A stretch of DNA of 64,000 bases from Paraspadella gotoi (lineage: Eukaryota; Chaetognatha): the NCBI GenBank assembly GCA_051294375.1, contig JBJCIZ010000239.1, forward strand, positions 536,159 to 600,158. Reading direction: 5' to 3'. The translations under genes and the position numbers were made by a program. The notes below the pieces were generated by a model. The model searched no databases, was not told the DNA's origin, and saw nothing but the letters and a program-made list of their open reading frames with translations. Position 1 is the stretch's first letter. Each line of letters begins with the position of its first letter. Of this stretch, positions 11,194-24,008 are shown in pieces.

Positions 11194-11412
11194 TTGTCTC
11201 GTTCGAAAACGTCGGCGACGCGACGCGACGACGACGACCAAAGACGACCGAACAAAAGACGACTACGACGACCGACGCGGACTACGCGGACCGACGACGA
11301 CTACGACGACGACGACTTTACGGACGACGACGACTACGACGACGACGACCTACGACGGACGCGCAACGTCTCCGATGAAAATCTGACCAGCGGTTTTACG
11401 TTTCAGACTTGA
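11194..11412 (+). CDS. Asp-rich open stretch, possible exon
   Basis: The GAC-rich sequence reads as TDDDYDDDDFTDDDDYDDDD and then a unique tail (RTRNVSDENLTSGFTFQT) to a TGA at 11412. The start is arbitrary because it runs into Arg/Asp low complexity. The tail homologue at 18492 onward (second duplication copy) stays open longer: NVSDENLTSVYVKTDISDR, then FCCVLGQGIDL and a stop. So the tail may be coding, with copy 1 carrying insertions. The alternative is a GAC microsatellite with chance openness. No family is recognised. Confidence 0.18.
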   Translation: MSRSKTSATRRDDDDQRRPNKRRLRRPTRTTRTDDDYDDDDFTDDDDYDDDDLRRTRNVSDENLTSGFTFQT

Positions 11413-12234
11413 CATTTCTGGACAGCATTGTGTTGGTTTGGGTCAGGAATTTTGTAGTCGGAGGACAGAAATCAAAGAAGGAAAAAAGTCAGGAGTCTGA
11501 ACGGATATAACGGAAATGGAGAGTAGGTGGGAGCACTCAAGAACAAAAAAAATCATTTGATATGATCGACAATGATATTTAGATGTGATGTTATGATTAA
11601 CTATTAACTAGTACAAAAAAATATTTTGATTCATATTATCTTCGGGGAACAATAGTATTAATATAATTATTATTTTGTAGTAATTTCCTATTAAAATAAA
11701 ATAGTGGAAATTTTTTTTTTTTTAAAAATAATTTTTATAAAACTTTTAATAAAGATTCAGACATTCTCAATTTAAAAAGTTGAATTCAAAATTATAATAA
11801 AACATGTATCAAAAATCTCTGTATGTTCAATGGTTTGTAAAATTAAGAAAAAAGTCGAAAATTCCTGATTTTTTTTTTTCTCTTGTTAGTGGGAAACTTA
11901 TATATGTTTAAAACGTTTTTGTCATTTTTAGTGTCTAAACATTTTTAAAATATCATATAACATATTTTATAAAAGTTTCTTAGTTACAGCGAATCAAATC
12001 AGTTTCTAAAAATAAAAAATACAATATTTTGAAATTTGACGATTGTGAATGATATACTAATAAATAGTTGAATTTGCTATACTGTTATGCTAAAAAAATT
12101 TTTTTAAAAGAATTTAAAAATTCATATTATATTGTCATATGCCAGGCCAAAAAATAATGTTCCAGTACTCAATCTTCTTCATCACTCCACCCTAATGGAG
12201 AGTGTTCTATTTTTTAGGTTTTTATTTAATGCAA

Positions 12235-12288
<54 letters not shown>

Positions 12289-12330
12289 TAATTATTAATA
12301 ATAAATATTAATAAATAATAATAATAATAA
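12235..12330. repeat. (AAT)n microsatellite
   Basis: Interrupted AAT array. The equivalent in the second duplication copy (18679-18776) is longer and uninterrupted. Confidence 0.95.
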
Positions 12331-12828
12331 AATCGCGCGAAAAAGAAAAAAAAAAAAGTATATCGCGACATCTGGGAGTCAATTTCGGAACCCTGACAAT
12401 TATTTTTTTATTATTAATATAAACTAGGCAATTCAATCTCATAGTTTTGTTAAACTTTGTAAGAGGCAATCTTTAGTTTACCTATTATTATTACGAAAAT
12501 GCGTGAATTATTAATATACCTTTCAGAAACAGAAATTTATTGCAAGTTATACTGAAAAGTCGAACACACATTTATTATAATTCCCCACCATTTTTTTTCT
12601 CGAGCAGAAAAACTCCGGAAACTTTTCGGATTTCAGCGAAAGTGAAAAAAAAGTGATGGGTTGTAAACATCTTGATATCGACAGCGCGAGCCGCAGCCAC
12701 TTGAGTAAAAATGGTCGATACGGCTTTTTCAATTTGCCAGATACAGGAAAATAGCTACATGGATTAATTTAAGTTAATCGAGATTAATGAAGATTATTAT
12801 AAATTATTATTTATTATTATTTATTTTA

Positions 12829-12864
<36 letters not shown>

Positions 12865-13219
12865 TTATGTATTATTTTTGTATATTCTCATTATTATATA
12901 TCTATTGAAACGTCAACGTGAGCTTAATCCATGTCACCCCAGCCCAGTATTCAATTGTCACATTAGCAAGAATCGATGTTTAAGGAGGAACCGAATCATT
13001 ACCCACTGATGATATAAATATATTATTATATCCGAACACCTCTCCTATAATAATGAACGCTACATACTGAGGGAGATAATAAGAATAATAATTGAATGAA
13101 GCAAAGGCTTTAATGACAAATTTATTTGTGAAAAAGTAACTTTAATTAACATTCAGCATTCAATTAACATTCAAGATTCAATTAACATTTAAGAGTCCAA
13201 TGACGACATCTCCATGAAA

Positions 13220-13590
13220 GTTTAATCCCTGTCAACTCGTCAACATTAGTGAGATCGATGTCAACAATTAGCCAGATCGATGTCAAACCTTAGCAGAAAT
13301 TTCAACCTGAACTTAGCGAGATCGAATGTTCAACCTCAGCAAAATCGCATCTTCAACTTAATCTCTAAGATTGATTTGAAAGATTTGCTGAAAGATCGTT
13401 CACCTTGAGCTAGATCGATTGTCAAACATATTTGCCAAATCCGTCTTTTGGTTCAACCTTACCAGATTCGATGTCAACATTTGCCAGATACGTTGTCAAC
13501 CTTAGCCCTAGAAGTCGGATGTGAAAACTTAGCTCGATTGGATTTTCAAACATTTACAGGCGTTGTCAACCTTAGGCCAGATCGATTCGA
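13220..13590 (+). repeat. 21-bp minisatellite (AGATCGATGTCAACCTTAGCC type), copy 1
   Basis: Degenerate, indel-rich units of about 21 bases repeat AGATCGATGTCAACNTTNGC. This is the counterpart of the cleaner array at 19636-19960. Confidence 0.8.
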
Positions 13591-15455
13591 GAATCGAGGA
13601 TTGCCGGAAATGTGTTAGCGGAATCTCGATGTTATTCGGGAAACTGCTCGCGAACAGGATTCTTCCTTCGAGTGTGGAATATTATCGGCTTTTATCTGCT
13701 CTCCTCTCTCTCTCTCTATCTCTTCTCTATCTCTCATCTTCTCAAAAGAAATCTGTAGTGAAAAAAAGTGAGAATGGAGGAAAAGGGCCAAAAAAAAAAA
13801 ATCGGCCATTTTGAAAATGAACGACAGTCTTTCCTCACTTCCTCCCCGCCAAATTATTCGTCCCCTGCCCCCGTGCTTTTCTCTTCCTCCTCCTTCCTCC
13901 TCCTCTCCTCCTCCTCTTCCCCTTTTCTTCCTCCCACTTTTACCAAAAAATATTGTATATTCGCCCTTTTTATTTTTCTTGTTTTGTTGTTTTCCCCCTA
14001 CCGACTTTTTTCATGGAGGAGTCGGCGTTTGGTTTGATGGAAAAGATCGGGCGTCGTGCCATGGAGATGGACGAAGAGCGGGAAAAGGATAAACAAGTAA
14101 TAAACGAGAAATATATTCAGAAGTGGTGGGCGGAGGAGATGGAAGGAGGATGTTGAAGGCGCAGGAAGGAGAGAGGGAGAGAGAGAGGGAGAGAGAGAGA
14201 AGGGACGGGGAGAGGAAGAACGAGAGAATAAAGAGGAGAGAGAAAGGAGAGAAGAGAAAGAGAGGGGACATGAGAAAAAAGAGAGATCGAGAGAGGGAGA
14301 GACCATTACTATATCTTGGAAAAAAAAAGTAGTATCACATAATTGTTGAAAAGTTCATTTATTCAATAATAAAAAAAAGTATACAACAAGGGGGTGTAAA
14401 CATTCTAATATTCGTCATGCTCTTTCTTGGAATCGACTTTTGCCTGCAATCATCTAGCCTGCTCTCACTATACCAAAATTGAGGTTATGACAGTGAAATT
14501 TCTTTACTTTCCACATCTTTTAAACGCAGTTTTTTTTTCCAGCCCCCCGATATTAATTGTTGTCGCCTCCATCTTCGCCCTTATTGGAGAGAAAGTTAAT
14601 ATAATAGCATTTTTTTTTAACCCAAAAAAGATGGTGCAAGGGCTTATTTAACATTGCCCAAAAAATTATAAAAAAAAAAATTAAAAAATAGTTACGCCCG
14701 TAATTATTGTGGGAATAAAATTTATTTAGTTTATATTATATATATCATTTTTTGCTTTCTCATCCTAAGTCAATTTAATTCTTAAATAACAATATTTTTT
14801 TTTGCTTGTAACTTTCTAAAACGATTTTGACCTACAAAAAAAACTGGAAAAAAGGCTACAAAAACTGGATATACTTTTTTCCCTACGAGATAGTAGTAGA
14901 GAGAGAGAGAGAGAGGAGAGAGGACGAGAGAAGATTTCGGATGAGAAGAGAGAGATCGAGAGAGAGAGATGATAGAGAGAGAGCATGAGAGGGAGGAAAG
15001 AGAAGGAAAGATGAGAAGAAACTTTTCGAACTACAACAACGAAACAATATAAACAGTTGAGAATAAACAACTAATGACGAAGTGGTTATTTTTTTAACAT
15101 GCTAGGAAGGAGAGCGAATACACGGTCAAGATCCAATTTTCTAAATACCAATTCTACTTTAAGGGTAAGGTTTTTCCTTACGGTCTTTTTGCTATCGAGT
15201 TAAGTTGTTGTTGAGCTTTTGTGTTGAGCTGAAATCTATTTGTGCCAGCGTCGGTAGAGTGTTTATGATTCATGGGATATTGTTGACAGAGAAAAGGTGG
15301 GTTTCTAAAAAAAGCACAGTTTCAATTCTCTCTCCCCGACAAAGTAAGTCGCCGACAACCTTTTCGCAGGAAGAAAATGATGTTTTTTCTCTCCACAAAA
15401 AAACGAGAATGGTGATTCGACCAGAGACGAGGGAGAGAGAGAGAGAGAGAGAGCG

Positions 15456-15516
<61 letters not shown>

Positions 15517-16715
15517 CGAACCGTCGTAGCAAAGGTGAAAGTTCTGTTTGGGACAGAATATAAATAAGCAAAAATAAAGGGGGAGAATTCGTTGAAGTCA
15601 TAATGGGTTTGGTAGGTCGGTCTGTCTGCGCGACACGCCGACGTATGAGGGGAAATTCAGATGAGGGGACAAGTAGGTCTAAATAGGTCGGTCACGTGCC
15701 GATTAAAAAAAGAGTTTTTGTTCATCTATTTACTAGATTTATTTGATTTGTTTTTTTTTTCAAGTATGTCGTTGACATTAAAAACTCTTTCTGGCCGGGG
15801 GGTATGTGGCGACGTTGTGATACACATGGTGATAAACTTGGGGATAATTGGGGATAATTTGGAGGTGGGCAAAAGCTTCTGGGGCCATCGCAAAAACTTC
15901 TACATATATTCCTAAGTGTACCTTAGGCAGGGGTGGTTTTCTCGCGCGTTGAGCAGGCAAACCTGCAAGACAGCGGTAGGATTCCTTCAAAAGAAAAGAT
16001 TACTTTCTGTCCTCTGGAGTTCAGTTACCCCTAGAGGAATAAGCCACCAGTTTACCGTACCTTTAGAGGATAAGTATTACCAGTTACCAGTTACCCCTAG
16101 AGCATAAGTTATTATTGTTCCCCAGAGGATTTGCTTAAGGGGACTCCCCTGGAGTCGCCTTCTGATATGCCTCTTTAACTTATTGAAAACAATTCTCTCC
16201 CATAGAGGTGAGACTGCATCTGGGAGGCCAGCCCCTACCTGTCGCCCCATGTTGGAAGCCTTCCATTACTCTACTATTAAAAAAACAGCTCCGAAAGCTA
16301 AAAAATAATTACTCGTGATATAAATTACGCTCTACTTTCATTAAAATTAAAATCATCTTATTTTTTTTGTTAAAAATACTTCAGGAAATAGCCGACAACA
16401 ACAACTAAAACAACAACCGATAATCTAAATTCGCAAATAAAACTGCGGCGATAAAACTTTTTTAAGTCTTTTCACATTGAATTTCACAGCAAAACAATAA
16501 CATCCGTAAAATACTCTTTAAAAGCCGTTTGTGTTCTATCGAGGACGACGACGCGACGACGACGACGAACGACGCAAGATGCATACGCGCAAGGACGACC
16601 GGCGGCCGGCTGCGGACGTCTGAAGCAGCGGCGGCAATCAGGGACAACGTTCAGGGTCCAAGCGATCGATCACTGATCTTTAGGAGAACGCATAAAAAAA
16701 CAAAAAAACAAAAAC

Positions 16716-17072
16716 GGTAATTCAAATCGCGATTGCGCCCGCACGTGACTTCGCTTATCACGCTGTATTTTGTGACCTGACATGACGTGGTATGACATGA
16801 CATAGACGTTACATGACTTTCTTAGCCCGATGTTTTATGATATGAACTGCCAATCACAATTCCGTCTTTTATTTCCTTATAGTATTAGGATTTTCTTGAA
16901 GGCGGCGCTTGCAGATCCCTTTTTTTCTTGTCTTAACAAAACGAGCATCTATAGCATTATATGCATTTATATGCATTTTATATGTAAAGTGGGACAGACC
17001 AACAGGACATAACGACCGACGGACCGACCGACGACCGCCACCGAAAAGTGGACTAATAGAGTTGCTCCTTGA
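16716..17072 (+). mobile_element. Pearl/HINE-like element, copy 2
   Basis: It starts GGTAATTCAAAT at 16716. It carries the CTTAGCCCGATGTTTTATG, GGCGGCGCTTGCAG and GGGACAGACC landmarks and the GACC/GACG tetranucleotide tract (about 17007-17040). It ends near AGAGTTGCTCCTTGAGAG, where the 3' hairpin is degraded. In the second duplication copy the matching element lies in the opposite orientation. Confidence 0.6.
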
Positions 17073-18676
17073 GAGAGATTTAAAAGAGATAAGAAAATGA
17101 GAGGACGACGACGACGACGACGACGACGACGACCAAAAAGCTATTTTGTAAACGAATTATCTCACTTCCAGAACGGGCCTAAGCCCATCTGGCGAGGATT
17201 AAAAAAACATCAAGAGAAACAAACGAAATAAAAACGAAAACAAAAACAAAAACAAAAACAAAAAAATTAACAACGAAAAATTTTAAAAGTATGCCCTCGA
17301 GAATCGAAAAAAACCAGGGAAAGGCGTAAAGCCAGGGATGCGAAAATCTGGAGAGAGAGAGAGAGAGAGGAAGAGAGATGAGAGAGAGATGATGAGAGAG
17401 AACGAGAGAGGAGAGAGAGAGAGGAGAGAGAGAGGAGAGAGAGGAGAGAAGAGAGTGCTCAGGCGTCAAAAACCACGTTCTAGGTTTCTTGTTGAGTCCG
17501 CCCAAAGTTGACGCGGCCGTCATTAATTCGGATCACAACGTCGACGCCATCTTTGACGGCGCGCAGTCGGCGGCGGCGTCGGCAGCGACAGCGCTGGCCA
17601 AAGCAGCCGCGCCCGAAATCTGCGGCGTACATGATTACAATGCCGGAAATAAGTGGATCATTTTAAGCCGCGGGGTAGTCAACGCAGAACCGGACGCATG
17701 ACGAAGACGACGCACGACGAACGACGACACGACGGAACAATTCATCCACAGCAAGTGAGACTAAGACAAATGGCCTTAAAATAAAGGCACGACGACGACG
17801 ACGACGACGACGCATTTTCAAAATCTAATGACAACATTCTTCGCAACAATAAATTCTATTTTTATCATTTCTTAACAACTTAAAAAACTAGCTTGAAACT
17901 ATTTTTAAAAACGAGATTCACATTACATCGAACGTTTTTAAACGGCGAACAAAATGCATCAGCTCCTTACAGTGGCATCGGATTAAAAAGTTTAATCGCA
18001 GTTACTAAAAAATGCCCCCAAACGACGATAAACTCCACCATCTATTTCCATTTCCAGAGGCATATTTTCAGGAGGCGCTAAAATATTCCTGGCGGCGGAG
18101 GCGGCGGCGGCGCAGGCGGCCGGCGGTGGCGGCAAGTGTGGCGGCGCAGGCGGCCAGGTGGCGGCGGCGGTGGCGCGCGGCCGGCAGACGCGACCACGCA
18201 TTAAAAAGGCCGCTATGAGAACATGGAATTTGGAGCGAGGCTGAATTCGGCACTGGGGATTCCGTGGATGATGAGGAGAGAGCAGAGAGATGAGAGAAAT
18301 GAGAGAAGAGTGAGGAAAGCAGACTGAGACAGAGAGAGAGAGAGAGAGAGAGATGAGAGACGCTAAGGGGAAAGCCGCATTCTACTTAGGAGACAAAGGA
18401 TCCGCCTCGGAACAAAAAAAAAAGTCTCTCTCTCTCCACAGTGGAGGCGTGTTTTCGTTGCTTACAGCCAGAGCATCTCTCTTCTGACGACAACGTCTCC
18501 GATGAAAATCTGACCAGCGTTTACGTCAAGACTGACATTTCTGACAGATTTTGTTGTGTTTTGGGTCAAGGAATTGATTTGTAGTCGGAGACAGAAAATC
18601 AAAGAAGGAAAAAGTCAGGAAGTCTGACGGATTACGGAATGGAGAGTGTTCTATTTATCGGTTTTATTTAATGCAA

Positions 18677-18776
<100 letters not shown>

Positions 18777-19218
18777 CGCGCTCGAAAAGAAAAAAATATT
18801 CGGACATCTTGGGAGTCAATTCGGAACCCTGACAATTATTTTATTATTATTAATATAATAGGCAATCAAAATACTCATAGTTTTGTTAAAAACTTTGTAA
18901 GAGGCAATGCTTTAGTTACCTATTATATTACGAAATACGTGATTATTAATATTACCATTTCAGAACAGAAATTTATTGCAAAGTATACTGAAAAGTCGAC
19001 CACATTTATATAATTCCCCACCATTTTTTTCCTCGAGCAGAAAACTCCGGAAACTTTCGATTTCAGCGAAAGAAAAAAAAAGTTGATGGGTAAACATTTG
19101 ATATCGACAGCGAAGCCGCAGCCACTTGAGTAAAAAGATCGATACGGCTTTTTACAATTTGCCAGATACAGGAAATAGCTACATGGATAATTTAATTAAA
19201 TCGAGATTAATGAAATTA

Positions 19219-19223
19219 TTATA

Positions 19224-19313
<90 letters not shown>
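19219..19313. repeat. (ATT)n microsatellite
   Basis: A long perfect ATT array, reverse-complementary to the AAT array 440 bases upstream, so the pair could form a hairpin. The poly-Asn minus-strand frame is an artefact. Confidence 0.97.
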
Positions 19314-19635
19314 GACGTCAACGTGAGCTAAATCCATGTCAACCCCAGCCAGATCAATGTCAACATTAGCAAGATCGATGTTGTAAGAGGACGAATCATT
19401 AACCACTGATGATATAAATATATATTATATCCAAACACCTCTCCTATAATAATGAACCGCTACAATACTGAGGGAGATAATAAGAATAATAAATGAATGA
19501 GCAAAGGCTTAATACAAAGTTTTATTTGTAGAAAAAGTAACTTTCAAGATTAACATTAGCATTCAAATTAACATTCAAGATTCAATTAACATTTAAGAGT
19601 CCAATGACGAATCTCCATGAAAGTTTAATCCCGTC

Positions 19636-19960
19636 AACATGTCAACATTAGTGAGATCGATGTCAACATTAGCCAGATCGATGTCAACCTTAGCGAGATC
19701 AACCTGAACATTAGCGAGATCGAAGTCAACCTCAGCAAAATCGATTTCAACCTTATCTCTAGATTGATTTGAAAGATTTGCGAGATCGATGTCAACCTTA
19801 GCTAGATCGATGTCAACATTTGCCAGATCGTTGTCAACCTTAGCCAGATCGATGTCAACATTTGCCAGATCGTTGTCAACCTTAGCTAGATCGATGTCAA
19901 CCTTAGCTCGATTGATTTCAACATTTACGAGATCGATGTCAACCTTAGCCAGATCGAGAA
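19636..19960 (+). repeat. 21-bp minisatellite, copy 2, open in both directions
   Basis: About 15 units of AGATCGATGTCAACNTTNGCC. The period is a multiple of three, so the plus strand reads (MSTLARS)n from 19789 to 19983. The minus strand reads heptads of the type DIDLANV, seen clearly in the small outlying array 19316-19382. Whether either is translated is unknown. Confidence 0.85.
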
Positions 19961-20052
19961 TCGAAATTGCCGGAAATGTTTAGCGGATCGATTTATCGGA
20001 AACTTCTCGCGAAGGATTCCTTGTTGGAATATATCGGCTTTTATCTCTCTCC

Positions 20053-20088
<36 letters not shown>

Positions 20089-20489
20089 TCCTCAAAAGAA
20101 ATCTGTAGTGAAAAAGTGAGAGAGAGGAAAAGGGCCAAAAAAAAGAGGCCACTTTTGAATGACGACAGTCTTCCTCACTTCCTCCCGCCAAATTATTCGT
20201 CCTGCCCCCTGCTTCTCTTCCTCCTCCTCCTCCTCCTCCTCCTCCTCTTCCCCTTTCCTCCTCCCACTACCAAAAATATATGTATATTCGCCCTTTTTTT
20301 CTTGTTTTGTTGTTTTCTCCCCCTACCGACTTTGTTGCCATGGAGATCGGCATTTTGTTGATGGAGATCGGGCGTCGTTGCCATGGAGATGGACGAAGAG
20401 CGGAAAGGATAAACAAGTATAAACGAGAAAATATATTCAGAAGTGGGGGGGAGGGAGAGAGAAGGAGGATGTTGAAAGGCGCAGAGAGG

Positions 20490-20521
<32 letters not shown>

Positions 20522-21102
20522 AAGAGAGATAGAGAGAGAGAGAGACATACTATCTTGGAAAAAAGTATATCACATAATTGTTGAAAAGTTCATTTATTCA
20601 ATAAAAAGTATACAAAACAAGGGTTAAACATTCTTAATATTCGGTATGCTCTTCTTTAGAATCGACTTTTGCCTGCAATCATCTAGCCTTGCTCTCATAT
20701 ACCAAATTGAGGTATGACAGTGAAATGTTTTTCCACATCTTTAACGCAGTTTTTTTCAGCCCCGATATTAATGTTGTCCATCTTTCCCTCTTATTTGAGA
20801 GATATAATAGCATTTTTTTTAACCAAAAAGAGGTGCAAGGCTTTTAACATTGCCAAATTAAAAAAAACAATTAAAAAATAGTTACGTAACTATATTGGGA
20901 ATAAAATTTTTATTGTTGATTTTTTCATTTTTTTGTTTCTCATCCTAAGTCCATTTATTTTTAAATACAATATTTTTTTTGCTTAAACTTCTAAACGATT
21001 TGACCATAACAAAAAAATGGAAAGACTAGCACGAAAAAATGTGATATACCTTTTTTCCTACGAAGATAGTAGAGGAGAAAGAGAGAGGACGAGAGAGAGC
21101 AG

Positions 21103-21140
<38 letters not shown>

Positions 21141-21537
21141 TAGAAGAAGAAGATAGAGAGAGAAAGAGAAAGAGAGAAACTTTCGACTACAACAACGAAA
21201 ACAATATAAACAGTGAGATAAACAAACTAATGACGAAGTGGTTATTTTAACATGCATAGGAAGGAGGCGAATACACGGTAGATCCAATTCTACCTTAAGG
21301 GTAAGGTCCTACGTTTTTTGCTAATCGAGTAAGTTTGTGTTGAGCTGAAAATCTATTGTGCAGCGTCGGTAGAGTGTTTATGTTCATGGATATTGTTGAC
21401 AGAGAAAAAGGTGGGTTTCTAAAAAAAAGAACAGTTTCAATTCTCTCTCCCCGACAAAAGTAAGTCGCCGAACCTTCGCAGGAAGAAAATGATGTTTTTC
21501 TCTCCACAAAAAACGAGAATGGGTGATTCGACCAGAG

Positions 21538-21583
<46 letters not shown>

Positions 21584-22583
21584 CGACGTAGCAAAAGGTG
21601 AGTTCTGTTTGGGACAGAATATAAATAAGAAATAAAGGGCGGAGAATCGTTGAAGTATATGGGTTTGGTAGGTCGGTCTGTCTGCGCGACACGCCGACGT
21701 ATGAGGGAATTCAGAATTGAGGGACAAGTAGGTTAAATAGGTCGGGTCACGTGCCGATAAAAAAAAAGAGTTTTTGTTCATTATTTACTAGATTTATTTA
21801 TTTGTTTTTTTTTCAAGTATGTCGTTGAATTAAAACTCTTTCCCTGGCCGGGGGGTATGTGGCGACGTTGGTGATACATGGGGATAAATTGGGGATAAAT
21901 TGGGGATAAGTGGAGTTGGCAAAGCTTCTGGGGCATACAAAAACTTTACATATATCTAATTGTACCTTAGGAGGGGTTGTTTCATCGGCGTTGAGAGGCA
22001 AACCTGCAGACAGATTATTTTCTGTCCTCTAGAGTTACCAGTTACCCCGAGAGGATAAGTTACCAGTTTACCAGTTCACCTTAGAGGATAAGTTACCAGT
22101 TACCAGTTACCAGTTACCCCTAGAGCATAAGTTTTATTGTTCCCCAAGAGGATTTGCTTCGTGGACTCCCCTTAAAACTGGTAGGCATGTGGAGTCGCCC
22201 TTAGATATGCCTCTTTAAAAGCCTCTTTAACTTATGAAAAAAATTCTCCCCCTGGGTGAGACTGCATCTGGGGGCAGCCCCTACTGTCTCCCCATGTGGA
22301 AGCCTTCTAATACTCTACTTATTATCAAAACAGCTCGAAAGCTAAAAATAATTACTCGGTGATAATAATACGCTCATTTCATTAAAATTAAAATCATCTT
22401 ATTTTTTTTGTTAAAAATACTTCAGGAAAATAGCGACAACAACAACTACAACAACAACGTAATCTAAATTCGAAATAAACTGCGGCGATAAACTTTTTTA
22501 AGTCTCAATGAATTTCACAGCAAAAACAATAACATCGTAAAAATACTCTTAAAAAGCGTTTGTGTTTATCGAGGACGACGACG

Positions 22584-22614
<31 letters not shown>

Positions 22615-22727
22615 AGAACGGTGCGGCGGCTGCGGCGGCTGAAGCAGCGGCGGCAATCAGGACAACGTCAGGGTCAAGCGATCGATCCTGATTTTAGGAG
22701 AATCGCATAAAAAACAAAAAAACCGTC

Positions 22728-23211
22728 GTCTCGTTTCGTCGTCGTCGTCTTGTCGTCGTCCTCTCATTTTTCTTATTCTCTTTAAATCTCTCTTCACGGA
22801 AGCAACTCTATTATAGTCACTTTTTCGGTTTATCGGATGATGGTTGTCGGTCAGTCTGGTCGGGTCCGTCGCTGTCGGTTAGTGGTCTTCGTCAGCGTTG
22901 GTCTGTCCCATCTTGACATTTAAAAAATGATATAATGTTCCCTATAGTGCGGGTTGCCTTTTTGTTAAGGTACTGATAAAAAAAACCTCTAGGGACTGCA
23001 AGCGCCGCTTCAGGATAATTCCTAAACTGTAAGGAATAAAAGATCGGAATTTTGATTTTTTTGGCAGTTCTTATCATACAATACATGGGCTATAAAAAAG
23101 TTTATTTTGTAGTTCATTGTAATTCATGTCTTTCTTTGTTTACTGTCATGTTCATTACCACGTCATTGTCATTTCACAAAAAATACACGGCCGAAACACA
23201 TTTGAATTACC
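22728..23211 (-). mobile_element. Inverted segment carrying pearl/HINE-like element, copy 3
   Basis: Read on the minus strand, it starts GGTAATTCAAATGTGTTTCG at 23211 and runs through the shared landmarks to GAGTTGCTTCCGTGAAGAG at about 22785. It then continues into GAC repeats, CGACGACGACGG, at 22728. Copy 1 of the duplication has the same element plus GAC tract in the opposite orientation (16716 to about 17140). The inversion breakpoint coincides with the element's 5' end on one side. A 25-N gap (23212-23236) sits at the other junction. Confidence 0.65.
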
Positions 23212-23619
23212 NNNNNNNNNNNNNNNNNNNNNNNNNACGACGACGACGACGACGACGACGACGACAAAGAAGCTATTGTAAACAATTATCTCACTCCAGA
23301 CGGGCCTAAGCCCATCTGGCGAGATAAAAAACATCAAGAGAAACAAACGAAAATAAAAACGAAAACAAAAACAAAAACAAAAACAAAAAATAACAACGAA
23401 ATTTAAAAGTTGCCCTCGAGATCGAAAAAAAAANNNNNNNNNNNNNNNNNNNNNNNNNNNNNNNNNNNNNNNNNNNNNNNNNNNNNNNNNNNNNNNNNNN
23501 NNNNNNNNNNNNNNNNNNNNNNNNNNNNNNNNNNNNNNNNNNNNNNNNNNNNNNNNNNNNNNNNNNNNNNNNNNNNNNNNNNNNNNNNNNNNNNNNNNNN
23601 NNNNNNNNNNNNNNNNNNN

Positions 23620-23846
23620 TTCAGGCGTCAAAACACGTTCTAGGTTTCTTGTTGGCGCCAAAGTTGACGCGGCGTCATTATTCGGATCCAACGTCGACGC
23701 CATTTTGACGGCGGCGTCGGCGGCGGCGTCGGCAGCGACAGCGCTGGCAGCAGCGGCGCCCGAGAATCTGCGGCGTACATTGATAAATGCCGGAAATAAG
23801 TGGATCATTTTAAGCCGCGGGTGTCAACGGCAGAACGGACGATGAC
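23620..23846 (+). CDS. Candidate Ala-rich exon in GC-rich block, unrecognised
   Basis: Immediately after a gap, TTCAG|GCGTC could be a splice acceptor; the duplicated copy near 17470 has CTCAG|GCGTC after a GA tract. The frame then stays open to the TGA at about 23846. It reads VKTRSRFLVGAKVDAASLF, an Ala-rich stretch (TAASAAASAATALAAAAP) and ENLRRTLINAGNKWIILSRG. The minus strand is also open from about 23808 and includes an ATG in AAAATGGCGTCG context, so a first exon or 5' UTR on the other strand is an equal alternative. In copy 1 (17461-17700) the same block has extra bases and a different frame. No family is recognised. Confidence 0.22.
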
Positions 23847-23964
23847 GAAGACGACGACGATAAGATGACGACGNNNNNNNNNNNNNNNNGACGACGACGA
23901 CGACGACGACGACGACGACAATTATCCAAGCAAGTGAGACTAAGACAATGGCCTTAAAAGAAAG

Positions 23965-24008
<44 letters not shown>

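Larger units (their letters stand above)
11365..18470 (+). repeat. Tandem direct duplication, copy 1 (~7.1 kb)
   Basis: The sequence from AACGTCTCCGATGAAAATC (11365) to GGCGTGTTTTCGTTGCTTAC (about 18463) is collinear with 18492-24655. Compared with copy 2, copy 1 carries many single-base insertions, often homopolymer extensions. It also has a ~670-base AT-rich segment (about 11528-12194) that copy 2 lacks. Contents: AAT/ATT microsatellites, a 21-bp minisatellite, GA tracts, one pearl-like element (16.7 kb), a GC-rich open block (17.5-17.7 kb) and a GGC-rich block (18.09-18.19 kb). The indel-dominated divergence looks like uncorrected long-read sequence. Confidence 0.88.
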
